34,237 nucleotides of DNA from Bacteroidota bacterium. Its GTDB lineage: Bacteria > Bacteroidota > Bacteroidia > B-17B0 > Aurantibacillaceae. The notes beneath the pieces are model-generated. The model saw only the letters and a list, made by a program, of their open reading frames with translations, ran no database searches and was not told where the DNA came from. The stretch is from assembly GCA_016185125.1 (NCBI GenBank), contig JACPOC010000006.1, forward strand, positions 1 to 34,237, in the 5' to 3' direction. A program made the translations under genes and the position numbers. Numbering within the stretch: position 1 is the first letter of the stretch; every line of letters starts with the position of its first letter. Positions 1 through 7,239 of the stretch are shown piece after piece.

Positions 1-640
1 AAAAACAATTAGAAATTTGTCTCGGGAAGCATATTTGAGCGTTTTTGGTGTCCAAACGGAATAATTGTTTTTGATTTGTGTGGTAGCCCGTGCGAGTCGG
101 CCTTTAATTTATGAGTGTCGCCCGGCTTGGTTGCGCCTAACTACCTTATACCCGATATAAACCTTCGGTTAGCTCACTCACAGGTGCGAGATTGCCGAAT
201 GTTGGTAGCGGTGTGTTAAATTTAAACATTTTTTACAAATAATCAAATGGTGATACAATTTTTTGAATGCTTTTATTTCTCGGGTTGATCTTCTTTATCT
301 TTAAACTACCAATTTGTAATCCCAAATTCCTTATTTTGGCTCTTAAGCCTTCCACCTTTTTATTCATACAGCTTTTTCCACATTTGTTCATTTCAAAAAG
401 TATGCCTTGATCAGTCAATCCAACCAATTCACCCAATAATTGCCATATCAATCTTTAAAATCAGGTATGGCTGGTGCCATATCTTGAATTTCTTTTGGAA
501 CGGGGGTGAATCATCCCAATTAGCGCATTATCTTTCATTAATTGTTCTTTAGTAATTTACACTAAAGACCAGGAATATCTTTGTAAAGGACAAAAATATG
601 TATGTTAACACTTTGGAAAAGTCAAGAAACTATTTGGAGT
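1..640. other. Gene-poor left edge with structured element and decayed coding fragments
   Basis: No confident gene is visible. Positions 1-230 are richer in G+C than their surroundings and hold short inverted repeats (listed separately at 137-172), which looks like a dispersed intergenic element. On the minus strand a 72-codon open frame (451-233) begins at TTG directly after a stop. A second protein-like fragment, VPKEIQDMAPAIPDFKD followed by a stop (about 501-448), lies in another frame. Neither has a normal start or a recognisable family. I infer remnants of a decayed gene or non-coding DNA. A contig often begins in such repeated intergenic DNA. Confidence 0.4.
137..172. repeat. Nested inverted repeat in the left-edge element
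   Basis: CTAAC (137-141) pairs with GTTAG (168-172). Inside it TTATA (146-150) pairs with TATAA (156-160) around the loop CCCGA. The heptamer GCCTAAC seen here recurs at 7214-7220, and a variant, GCCTACC, occurs at 6541-6547, both beside other repeat elements in this window. The folding is seen directly; the function is unknown. Confidence 0.4.
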
Positions 641-724
641 AATGAGAAATTGGCTCGACATAAAAAATAAGATGCAAGTAAGCCAGATCAATTAATACGG
701 CTCTTATGCTATTGGAGAGAACTC

Positions 725-880
725 TTGTTAATTGACATCTTGAATGACATTGTTACCAGTTCCAATGCCAGGATTCCGATTGTGATTTTTGTTTTCATAG
801 TTGTTTGGTTTATCAACCAACTATATGAAAATACAGGTATATACATTGCCAGGATTGAAGAGGGGGAAGTAAATCCTTGA
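725..880 (+). CDS. Possible small membrane protein (about 51 aa, uncertain start)
   Basis: The frame is open from 671 to the TGA at 878-880. It lacks ATG; the first plausible start is TTG at 725, giving about 51 residues. It encodes a hydrophobic stretch (PIVIFVFIVVWFI) followed by a charged tail ending EEGEVNP, as in a one-pass membrane protein. The stop lies 21 nt before the terminator hairpin at 902-938, which is what a real plus-strand transcript would show. An ATG at 642 opens MRNWLDIKNKMQ in a different frame, so a longer gene could be frameshifted. The opposite strand is also open across this stretch, so coding strand is not secure. Confidence 0.2.
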   Translation: MLIDILNDIVTSSNARIPIVIFVFIVVWFINQLYENTGIYIARIEEGEVNP

Positions 881-901
881 TTTGGAAGAGTCCTATAAAT
901 G

Positions 902-938
902 AAAAAGGGTTTCACGTAATATTAGTGAAACCCTTTTT
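902..938. terminator. Bidirectional intrinsic terminator
   Basis: A perfect 14-bp inverted repeat pairs 902-915 with 925-938 around a 9-nt loop. The stem begins with five A and ends with five T, so either strand gives a hairpin followed by a U tract. On the minus strand it lies 55 nt beyond tRNA-Asp; on the plus strand it follows the possible small gene ending at 880. Confidence 0.8.
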
Positions 939-992
939 GTTAATCAAATCGATAAATAAGCTTTGCAACTTATTGATTATCAACACATTCTG

Positions 993-1066
993 CGGGCCGG
1001 ACGGGACTCGAACCCGCGACCTCCGCCGTGACAGGGCGGCATTCTAACCAGCTGAACTACCGGCCC
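993..1066 (-). tRNA. tRNA-Asp (anticodon GTC)
   Basis: Read on the minus strand, the gene starts GGGCCGG at 1066 and closes its acceptor stem with CCGGCCC (1000-994) plus discriminator G at 993, giving 74 nt. The T arm contains GGTTCGAGTCC, and the anticodon loop CTGTCAC carries GTC, read as aspartate. G at the discriminator position fits tRNA-Asp identity. The 3' CCA is not encoded (CAG follows). The gene lies 74 nt downstream of the peroxiredoxin fusion on the same strand, so it could be read from that operon or from its own promoter. The hairpin at 902-938 would end it. Confidence 0.97.
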
Positions 1067-1140
1067 TAGAATTGTACCTTCTCAAATTTAACTTTGAGGT
1101 TGCAAATGTAATAAAATTAATCTTTAATTCAAAATAAAAT

Positions 1141-2190
1141 TTAAGAAAGCGATAAAATTTGTTTTGCGTGATTTTCGCTTTGAACTTTATTAATGATTGT
1201 TTTTAAAATTCCGTCCGAATCAATAATAAACGTGGTTCTAACTATTCCATCATAAATGCGGCCTGCTAATTGTTTCTTACCCCAAACATCAAATGCGTTT
1301 ATTAGCTTTTTATCTACATCGGCAATTATGGGAAAAGGCAAACGATAAGCTTCCGCAAATTTGTTATGTGATTGAACATCGTCGGCACTCACTCCAACAA
1401 CGGCGTAATTATTTTTGTTCAGATATTGATACTCGTCCCTTAGGCTGCAGGATTGCGCCGTACAACCTTCGGTAAAATCTTTCGGATAAAAGTACAGGAT
1501 AAGTGTTTTTCCAATAAAATCAGTACTTTTAATTAAATGTCCGTTTTGATCCAAACCTTCAAAATAAGGAGCCGGGGTTCCTTCTCTTAGTTTAGTTGCG
1601 TGGGCTTTAAACCTATCGGGCTCTGTTTTATCATCCGAAGATTCTTCTTTTTTCTCATTATCAGAAGAATTTTTTTGAGTATTCTCTGAGGCGTTATCAG
1701 AAGTGTTTTCGGCTTTTGCCTCCTCATTTCTATGAGTTACTTTATCTACCACATTTTCAACCGCCGACTTTACAAAGCCACTGATAGCGCTGGTAATATT
1801 GCCTAACATACTATTAGATGAACTCTTTTTTGAAGAGGATTTTTTTGCTGCTTTTTTAATTACCTTTTTAACGGTTTTTACAGCCGGTTTTGAAGCAACT
1901 TTTTTCACCACTTTTTTAGCTGCCGCTTTTACAACTTTTTTTGCAGCTTTTTTAATAACTTTTTTAGCAAGCTTTTTTACTGTTTTTTTAGCAGCGGCGC
2001 CAGATGCTTTTTTAACCACTTTTTTAGCACGGCTTTTTAAATTTGTAACTTTTTTCTTAGCCGATTTAGCTGCTTTTTTTACACTTTTTTTAACAGCCGA
2101 CTTTTTTAACGGCTTTGCGCTTTTAGCAGCTTTTTTCGCTACCTTTTTTACAGCTTTTTTTGCTGATTTTTTTGCTGATTTTTTAGCCAT
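1141..2190 (-). CDS. Histone H1-like lysine-rich tail fused to PrxQ/BCP peroxiredoxin
   Basis: A 349-aa protein of three parts. Residues 1-125 are a Lys/Ala/Val/Ser tail made of AKK, VKK and KKAAKK motifs (50 lysines in the first 120 residues), like bacterial histone-H1-like proteins. A short amphipathic segment (126-152) and an acidic Asn/Ser/Glu/Asp linker (153-192) follow. Residues 198-349 are a complete thioredoxin-fold peroxiredoxin of the PrxQ/BCP type: the PxxxTxxC motif at 236-243, peroxidatic Cys243, resolving Cys248 five residues on (EGCTAQSCS), and a conserved Arg319. Typical PrxQ proteins are about 150 aa with no tail. The enzyme would reduce H2O2 or organic peroxides with thioredoxin. 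The tail is inferred to bind DNA or RNA, which would place the peroxidase on the nucleoid. The frame is continuous across the join, and nth lies 24 nt upstream on the same strand. Confidence 0.93.
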   Translation of the reverse strand: MAKKSAKKSAKKAVKKVAKKAAKSAKPLKKSAVKKSVKKAAKSAKKKVTNLKSRAKKVVKKASGAAAKKTVKKLAKKVIKKAAKKVVKAAAKKVVKKVASKPAVKTVKKVIKKAAKKSSSKKSSSNSMLGNITSAISGFVKSAVENVVDKVTHRNEEAKAENTSDNASENTQKNSSDNEKKEESSDDKTEPDRFKAHATKLREGTPAPYFEGLDQNGHLIKSTDFIGKTLILYFYPKDFTEGCTAQSCSLRDEYQYLNKNNYAVVGVSADDVQSHNKFAEAYRLPFPIIADVDKKLINAFDVWGKKQLAGRIYDGIVRTTFIIDSDGILKTIINKVQSENHAKQILSLS

Positions 2191-2214
2191 ATTATTTGAG
2201 ATTTAATTTTTCTT

Positions 2215-2880
2215 TTATGATAGTTTACTTTTTGCTTTATTCAATATATTTTTTTTAAAATAAGAGCAGTAATCGGTTAAAGGACATATTTCGCATTTTG
2301 GTTTTCTTGCCAGGCACACATACCTTCCATGCAATATTAACCAATGATGCGCTTTGGGTATTAATGCTTCTGGTATAAATTTAACTAATTGTTTTTCACA
2401 TTGCAAAGGATTTTTAGCATTAGTAGTTAACCCTAACCTGTTACTTACTCTAAAAACATGGGTATCTACCGCCATTGTTGGCTTGTTGAAGATAACCGAG
2501 GCTATAACATTTGCAGTTTTGCGGCCTACTCCCGGCAATTTTACCAATTCATCCACTTCACCGGGAACAACGCCCTCAAAATCAGTCATCAGCATTTTGG
2601 CCATGTTAACCAAATGTTTGGCTTTGTTATTGGGGTAACTGATGCTCCGGATATAAGTAAAAATAGTTTCGGCCGAGGCATGCGACAGGGCTTCGGCGTT
2701 CGGATAATGCTGAAAAAGTTTGGGAGTGGTTAAATTAACCCGTTTATCGGTGCATTGTGCGCTTAAAATAACTGCTACCAATAATTCATAAGGACTTTTA
2801 TACGAAAGTTCAGTTTCCGCCAATGGAACATTGTTTTCAAAATAATCAAGCACCGCTTTATATCTTTCCTTTTTAGTCAT
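2215..2880 (-). CDS. nth: Endonuclease III (DNA glycosylase/AP lyase)
   Basis: A 221-aa base-excision repair enzyme that removes oxidised pyrimidines and cleaves the abasic site by beta-elimination. The helix-hairpin-helix LPGVGRKTANVIA (115-127) contains catalytic Lys121, and Asp139 lies in AVDTHVFRVSNRLG, matching Lys120 and Asp138 of the E. coli enzyme. The C-terminal iron-sulfur loop has Cys189, Cys196, Cys199 and Cys205 with the standard Cx6Cx2Cx5C spacing. Length is normal for the family. It starts at ATG 2880, divergent from the GldI-like gene at 2945. The histone-tail/peroxiredoxin gene starts 24 nt after its stop, so the two are probably one transcript. Confidence 0.98.
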   Translation of the reverse strand: MTKKERYKAVLDYFENNVPLAETELSYKSPYELLVAVILSAQCTDKRVNLTTPKLFQHYPNAEALSHASAETIFTYIRSISYPNNKAKHLVNMAKMLMTDFEGVVPGEVDELVKLPGVGRKTANVIASVIFNKPTMAVDTHVFRVSNRLGLTTNAKNPLQCEKQLVKFIPEALIPKAHHWLILHGRYVCLARKPKCEICPLTDYCSYFKKNILNKAKSKLS

Positions 2881-2928
2881 TAAGATTGTAAAAATAGTTC
2901 TTTTAATATTTTATACATGAACATTTAT

Positions 2929-2936
2929 TATTTTTG
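2929..2936 (+). promoter_or_regulatory. Candidate -7 element (TATTTTTG) before the isomerase cluster
   Basis: It matches the Bacteroidota -7 consensus TAnnTTTG. No TTG is seen at the expected -33 spacing. It ends only 8 nt before the ATG at 2945, so a transcript from it would have almost no leader. It stands in the 64-bp divergent gap between nth and the first isomerase gene. Confidence 0.3.
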
Positions 2937-2944
2937 TAATTGAA

Positions 2945-3475
2945 ATGTACATTCGTTTATTAAAATTATTTATTCCTTCTTTAATTATTTTTATACTGTT
3001 TAATTGCCGGCCTGAAAATCCTGTAAAAAAACCTGTAATTTATAATAAAGACACGCTTCAAAAACAATTTATTAAAGCCAATCAGCAACTCATGCAAAAG
3101 GAGAATGATGAGATGGATTATTACGCCAAGAGCCATAATATGCCTTTTTACAGAACAACTTCCGGCATTCGCTATTATGTTTATGAACCCTCTCTAAAAG
3201 GCGACAGCATTAAAGATGATATGGAAATAACCATAGATTACGAAGTGAAATTATTAGATGGAACACTTTGTTATTCCTCAAAAACAGAAGGCAAAAAAAC
3301 ATTTGTGGTAGCGCATGAAAATATAGAAAGCGGTATTCACAAGGGTGTTACCTATTTAAAAAGAGGCGACAAAGCCCTGCTGTTGATTCCCTCTCCGTTG
3401 GCCCATGGCTTATTGGGTGATTTTAAGAAAATTCCACCGCAAATGCCCATTCTTTATGATGTTCAGATTCATTAA
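2945..3475 (+). CDS. GldI-like FKBP-type prolyl isomerase lipoprotein
   Basis: A 176-aa exported lipoprotein. A hydrophobic signal segment ends in the lipobox LFNC (Cys21), which supports the ATG at 2945. An FKBP-fold domain occupies about 75-176 (ITIDYEVKLLDGT at 95-107, then KRGDKALLLIPS and KIPPQMPILYDV). Order, length and the one-FKBP lipoprotein layout match GldI, the gliding-associated lipoprotein of Flavobacteria. The pocket is degenerate: the usual FD pair is CY (109-110), the central Trp is replaced (SGIHKGV), and the AYG tyrosine is His154. It may therefore bind prolyl peptides more than isomerise them. First gene of a four-gene isomerase cluster; the next gene overlaps its 3' end. 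Gliding itself cannot be inferred from this window. Confidence 0.8.
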   Translation: MYIRLLKLFIPSLIIFILFNCRPENPVKKPVIYNKDTLQKQFIKANQQLMQKENDEMDYYAKSHNMPFYRTTSGIRYYVYEPSLKGDSIKDDMEITIDYEVKLLDGTLCYSSKTEGKKTFVVAHENIESGIHKGVTYLKRGDKALLLIPSPLAHGLLGDFKKIPPQMPILYDVQIH

Positions 3476-4376
3476 TAATTTTTTTTTTATTGGAATATTG
3501 GTTATACTTACTTACAGTTGTAAGAGGCCAAGCGCTAAAAACTCATATACCAAAACTGCGGATGGTTATTGGTATAGTTTAGTGTCTTACAGTCAGGATA
3601 ATGATTCTGTAGCGCCGGCTTATTCCCGATGGGTAATTGCAGAGTTTAAAACGCAGCGCGATTCCGTTTTTTTTGATACTAAAAATGATTTAAGAGATCG
3701 TTTTTTTATAAAAAGTGCCGTATCATCCTCCGCTAATTATTTAAAAAAAGCAATTTCTTTTTGCGCGGAAGGAGACAGCATGAGCGTACTCATTCATCCC
3801 GCCGATTTTTTTATGCAGCAATTTAAAAGCCCCGTGCCCTTGTTTTGCCAAAAAGACAGCGTGATTAAGGTTAATTTTAAAGTCAAAAAATTACTCACCC
3901 AACAACAACTTGCTAAATTAACTCAAAATATAGCCAATGAAGAACAATTGGAAATAGAAACGTATTTCGGTTCGGCAAAAAAAGCTGAACTTTCAAAAGA
4001 TCCGCTTGGTTTCTATTGGGTTCAAAAGCCCGAATCTGCTGATACTTCAGGCGTTTACAAGGGCCAATTGATTACTTTAAGTTATTCCGGCGGATTTTTA
4101 AATGGCCGAATGATTGATCAGTCAACTGAAGAATTCAAATTAATTTACGGCACACCCGATCAATTAATAAAAGGCTTAAATATTGTTATTTCGAGGCTAA
4201 AAAAAGGACAGACTTCAAAAATAATATTACCTTCGCACCTCGCATTTGGAGAAAATGGAAGCAGTAACGGAAGCGTTCCTCCTTTTACACCAATGTTGTA
4301 TAAAATAAAGATAATTGATATAAAAACTAATCCTGAAGCAGATCAAACTCCTGTCAGAAAAAAAACAACAACATGA
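3456..4376 (+). CDS. Double-FKBP lipoprotein (partly degenerate prolyl isomerase)
   Basis: I place the start at ATG 3456 (or 3459), inside the end of the previous gene, because it gives a clean lipoprotein signal: MMFRFINNFFFIGILVILTYSC, written here as residues 1-22 with Cys22 as the lipid site. A longer frame upstream from 3405 would bury the signal. The 306-aa product has a diverged FKBP-like domain (about 30-150) and a clearer C-terminal FKBP domain (about 198-295; LSYSGGFLNGRMID, LPSHLAFGE, VPPFTPMLYKIKI). In the second domain the pocket Trp is Leu and the AYG Tyr is Phe, so activity is probably weak. It overlaps the next gene by ATGA. Confidence 0.8.
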   Translation: MMFRFINNFFFIGILVILTYSCKRPSAKNSYTKTADGYWYSLVSYSQDNDSVAPAYSRWVIAEFKTQRDSVFFDTKNDLRDRFFIKSAVSSSANYLKKAISFCAEGDSMSVLIHPADFFMQQFKSPVPLFCQKDSVIKVNFKVKKLLTQQQLAKLTQNIANEEQLEIETYFGSAKKAELSKDPLGFYWVQKPESADTSGVYKGQLITLSYSGGFLNGRMIDQSTEEFKLIYGTPDQLIKGLNIVISRLKKGQTSKIILPSHLAFGENGSSNGSVPPFTPMLYKIKIIDIKTNPEADQTPVRKKTTT

Positions 4377-5314
4377 AAAAAATCCCTGTACTTCTTTCTT
4401 CACTTGCTGCTGCCGCTATATTATTTAGCTCTTGCAACAACTCAAAATTTGAAGGTTATGAAATGGCCGATAACGGTTTGTATTATAAATTTTTTAAGCA
4501 TGATAAAGATGCTCCAACCGCAAAGGAAGGAGATGGCTTAAATATCCGTTATGTAATCATGAATCAAAAAAATGATTCTATTATACTTGATTCTAAAAAC
4601 GCCAGTCCCGATGGTTCGGGTTATTATAATTTCGGTTTAACAAAATCCAGTTTTAAAGGCAGTTTAGAAGACGGGATGATGATGATGGCAAAAGGCGACA
4701 GTGCATCGTTTATTTTTTCAGCCGATTCTTTTTTCTTAAAGACATTACACTCTAACGAACTTCCTAAACAAATTAAACAAGGCGATCATTTAAAAGCTTT
4801 GCTTTGCGTAAAGGAAATTACCGGAAAAACAGAAGTGGAGGCCAAACAGAAAAAAATGAAAGCCGAGCAAATGGAAGCTATGAAAGAAATGGAAGTGAAC
4901 GAAATTCCTTTACGCGATAAATATATTTCCGATAACAAAGTTACGGCTAAGCCAACCGCTTCAGGATTATATTATATTGAAACCAAAAAAGGAACAGGCT
5001 CTTCACCTAAAGAAACTGATATTGTAAAAGTGCATTATACCGGTAAATTGTTAGACGGAACTATATTTGACAGTTCGGTTGGTAAAGAACCTATAGAATT
5101 TCCTCTAAATCAGGTTATTAAGGGATGGACAGAAGGTTTACAATTAATGAAAAAAGGCGGTAAGGCTAACTTAATTATTCCTTCTTCCATTGGTTACGGC
5201 CCTCAGGGTGGCGGCCCAATTCCTCCGTTTTCAACTCTTTTATTTGAAGTTGAATTACTGGATTTTAAACCGGCTCCGGCAGGTGGCCCTCAAGGTGCGC
5301 CACAGCCTCATTAA
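4373..5314 (+). CDS. Double-FKBP lipoprotein with a canonical C-terminal isomerase domain
   Basis: A 313-aa lipoprotein; signal ends LFSSC (Cys21). The N-terminal half (about 30-150) is a diverged FKBP fold. A charged, Met/Lys/Glu-rich helical linker (151-180) leads to a C-terminal FKBP domain (about 195-298) with the full pocket: Tyr222 (VHYTG), Phe232-Asp233 (IFDSS), Val248-Ile249, Trp252 (VIKGW), Tyr275 (GYG), Ile283 (PIPP) and Phe291. This is expected to be an active prolyl cis-trans isomerase in the periplasm. Its architecture matches the preceding gene, which suggests tandem duplication with loss of pocket residues in the upstream copy. The ATGA overlap implies translational coupling. 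Confidence 0.9.
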   Translation: MKKIPVLLSSLAAAAILFSSCNNSKFEGYEMADNGLYYKFFKHDKDAPTAKEGDGLNIRYVIMNQKNDSIILDSKNASPDGSGYYNFGLTKSSFKGSLEDGMMMMAKGDSASFIFSADSFFLKTLHSNELPKQIKQGDHLKALLCVKEITGKTEVEAKQKKMKAEQMEAMKEMEVNEIPLRDKYISDNKVTAKPTASGLYYIETKKGTGSSPKETDIVKVHYTGKLLDGTIFDSSVGKEPIEFPLNQVIKGWTEGLQLMKKGGKANLIIPSSIGYGPQGGGPIPPFSTLLFEVELLDFKPAPAGGPQGAPQPH

Positions 5315-5356
5315 TTTTTGGCAGCAAATTTGTAATTAAATAGTAAACCAAGCAAT

Positions 5357-6418
5357 ATGAAAAAATTACTTTTAATAATTACTGCCCTATCCGCTTTTAA
5401 TTTTGGAGCGATGGCACAAAAAAAAGGAAAACAAAAAATAAGTAAAATGGATAAAGAATTTTTAAGCAAACAACCCGATGGCATCTACGCCAAATTTGAA
5501 ACCAGTAAAGGAAATATTTACACAGTTCTTGAACACAAGAAAACCCCGATGACGGTTGGTAACTTTGTTGGACTTGCTGAAGGTGCTATTAAAAACACAG
5601 CTAAGGCAGAAGGTGTTCCTTACTATGATGGATTAAAATTTCATCGTGTAATTCCTAATTTTATGATTCAGGGTGGCTGCCCCTTAGGCACAGGAACCGG
5701 CGATCCGGGTTATAAGTTTGGAGATGAATTCGACTCTACCTTAAAGCATAAAGGTCCGGGTATATTAAGTATGGCAAACGCCGGCCCTGGAACTAACGGT
5801 TCGCAGTTTTTTATTACTCACGTTGAAACTCCATGGTTGGATGGAAAACATACTGTATTTGGTCATGTGATAGAAGGCCAAGATGTGGTGAATAAAATTG
5901 TAGGTAACGATACTCTTAAAAAGTTAGTAATACTCCGTAAAGGAAAAGAGGCAGAAGCGTTTAATGCGGCCGCTACTTTTACCGCCGAGCAAGGGAATGC
6001 TAGTGCCAAACAAGCCGCTAAAGAAAAAGCAGAAACAGAAGCCGCAAAGGTCGCTTCAGAGTCAGCTTTGAAGGCATTCGCTAACTCAAAAACAACTGCT
6101 TCCGGTTTAAAATATATTGTTGAAAAAGAAGGCACGGGCGCAGCACCAACTGCAACCAGTAACGTAACCGTGCATTATACCGGTAAGTTTTTAGATGGTA
6201 AAGTGTTTGACAGCAGCGTACAACGCGGGCAGCCTGCTTCCTTTGGATTAAACCAGGTAATTAAAGGTTGGACAGAAGGTTTGCAGTTAATGAAAGAAGG
6301 AGCAAAATATACTTTTTACATTCCTTATTCTTTAGCTTATGGCGAACAAGGTTATCCGGGAGCAATTCCACCAAAAAGTGATCTTATTTTTGAGGTAGAG
6401 TTAATTAAGGTGAATTAA
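5357..6418 (+). CDS. Secreted cyclophilin-FKBP fusion prolyl isomerase
   Basis: A 353-aa exported protein with a signal peptide ending AMAQ (about 1-21). Residues 45-200 form a cyclophilin domain with its active-site signature: Arg97 ([13 protein letters not shown]), Phe102, Gln105, the SQFFI block, Trp160 and His165 ([12 protein letters not shown]). An Ala/Lys/Glu-rich helical linker (about 203-242) joins it to an FKBP domain (about 246-352) with a full pocket: Tyr274, Phe285-Asp286, Val301-Ile302, Trp305, Tyr328, Ile337, Phe345. Both domains should be active. Fusions of the two unrelated isomerase families are known as dual-family immunophilins. It is the last of four isomerase genes, 42 nt after the previous one. 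Confidence 0.94.
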   Translation: MKKLLLIITALSAFNFGAMAQKKGKQKISKMDKEFLSKQPDGIYAKFETSKGNIYTVLEHKKTPMTVGNFVGLAEGAIKNTAKAEGVPYYDGLKFHRVIPNFMIQGGCPLGTGTGDPGYKFGDEFDSTLKHKGPGILSMANAGPGTNGSQFFITHVETPWLDGKHTVFGHVIEGQDVVNKIVGNDTLKKLVILRKGKEAEAFNAAATFTAEQGNASAKQAAKEKAETEAAKVASESALKAFANSKTTASGLKYIVEKEGTGAAPTATSNVTVHYTGKFLDGKVFDSSVQRGQPASFGLNQVIKGWTEGLQLMKEGAKYTFYIPYSLAYGEQGYPGAIPPKSDLIFEVELIKVN

Positions 6419-6422
6419 AGGC

Positions 6423-6439
6423 GTAGGCTCGAGGCCTAC
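6423..6439. other. Short GC-rich hairpin after the isomerase cluster
   Basis: GTAGGC (6423-6428) pairs with GCCTAC (6434-6439) around TCGAG, starting 5 nt after the stop of the cyclophilin-FKBP gene. There is no T tract, so it could protect the 3' end or act as a weak terminator, but this is not certain. Confidence 0.35.
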
Positions 6440-6499
6440 CTGATGTATCGTGAAATAGCTGCCGCAAATGATGCCGATTTACGCGTATAAACCTGTGCT

Positions 6500-6547
6500 C
6501 CTGTATTAGGAATTGCAATTCTTGTATTAAACAGGACAATGCCTACC
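6500..6547. repeat. Solitary repeat unit with hairpin before the 6586 gene
   Basis: Positions 6508-6529 match a degenerate unit of the downstream array (7303-7324) at 18 of 22 positions. The unit is centred on the perfect palindrome GAATTGCAATTC (6510-6521) and enclosed by CCTGT (6500-6504) and ACAGG (6531-6535). GCCTACC follows at 6541, a variant of the GCCTAAC found at 7214. Thus the same sequence family lies on both sides of the gene at 6586-7206. Confidence 0.5.
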
Positions 6548-6585
6548 GTTAGCACAATAATAGAGACGATAATCACACAAGACCT

Positions 6586-7206
6586 ATGAAAAAACACATT
6601 ATTTTATTATTTATTTTCGGGTTAAGTTTATCAACATTTGCACAAGACTCCGTAAAAATCAGATCTAAAGAATATTATTTAACACTTGCGAACTTTTCTC
6701 CATTAACATTACAATTAAAGTATAAACAACAAATAGGTAAAAAGACCTATTTTAAAATAGGCCTTGTTAATTTATCCGCTTCTGGAAACTCGCAGGAAAA
6801 CTCATCGCCTATTTATTTTCCAACATATAACTCAGCCTACTCAGCAGGGCTGGAGGTGGGAATTGAATTTAGAAAACAATTGACTACAAAATTCCAGGTA
6901 TATCATGGACCAAATATAAGTTTTAGTTATAGACATAGTAGTTCAAGATTAACTGATCCTGCAATCCCGAGAAGTCAACAGAAAAATATTTCTGAATCAT
7001 ATAAAGGCTCTTTGCCTTATTCATTAGGTATATTGTTTAATATTAATTCAAATATATTAATTTCAGCAGAATTAAATCCCAACATTACTTACAGTTACCT
7101 ATACTACAAAAACGGACAAGAACCACAATCGAACAGAATCTCACAACACATAAGCATAGGGCTGGACAACAGAGTTGTATTAGTGTCTCTCGTATATAGA
7201 CGATAA
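6586..7206 (+). CDS. Secreted protein, probable small outer-membrane beta-barrel
   Basis: A 206-aa protein with a clear signal peptide (MKKHIILLFIFGLSLSTFAQ, residues 1-20). The mature part has alternating polar and hydrophobic residues with aromatic belts (YYLTLANFSPLTLQLKYK, YHGPNISFSYRHSSS, SAELNPNITYSYLYY) and ends in a strand-like VLVSLVYRR. These features suggest an 8-stranded outer-membrane barrel. I do not recognise a specific family. The gene is bracketed by repeat elements, and a 10-bp direct repeat, AGACGATAAT, flanks it (6564-6573 and 7198-7207). This is suggestive of a mobile or exchanged cassette but not proof. No clear promoter is visible. Confidence 0.7.
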   Translation: MKKHIILLFIFGLSLSTFAQDSVKIRSKEYYLTLANFSPLTLQLKYKQQIGKKTYFKIGLVNLSASGNSQENSSPIYFPTYNSAYSAGLEVGIEFRKQLTTKFQVYHGPNISFSYRHSSSRLTDPAIPRSQQKNISESYKGSLPYSLGILFNINSNILISAELNPNITYSYLYYKNGQEPQSNRISQHISIGLDNRVVLVSLVYRR

Positions 7207-7239
7207 TAACTGTGCCTAACAGCAAGCAATTATCGGGTT

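Noticed and set aside
709-915. Minus-strand 68-codon frame MKPFFIYRTLPNQGF
   Set aside because: It begins inside the terminator stem and overlaps a more plausible plus-strand frame.
1799-2206. Plus-strand frame rich in Phe, Ala, Thr and Leu opposite the lysine tail
   Set aside because: It is the antisense image of AAA/AAG-rich lysine codons; the minus-strand product joins a bona fide enzyme domain.
3405-3458. Upstream extension of the second isomerase gene to 3405
   Set aside because: It would put 17 extra residues before a clean lipoprotein signal and lies within the conserved end of the previous gene.
137-7220. Integron attC sites suggested by GCCTAAC / GTTAG motifs at 136, 6541 and 7214
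   Set aside because: The motifs do not form paired core sites with the imperfect palindrome expected of attC, and no integrase is present.
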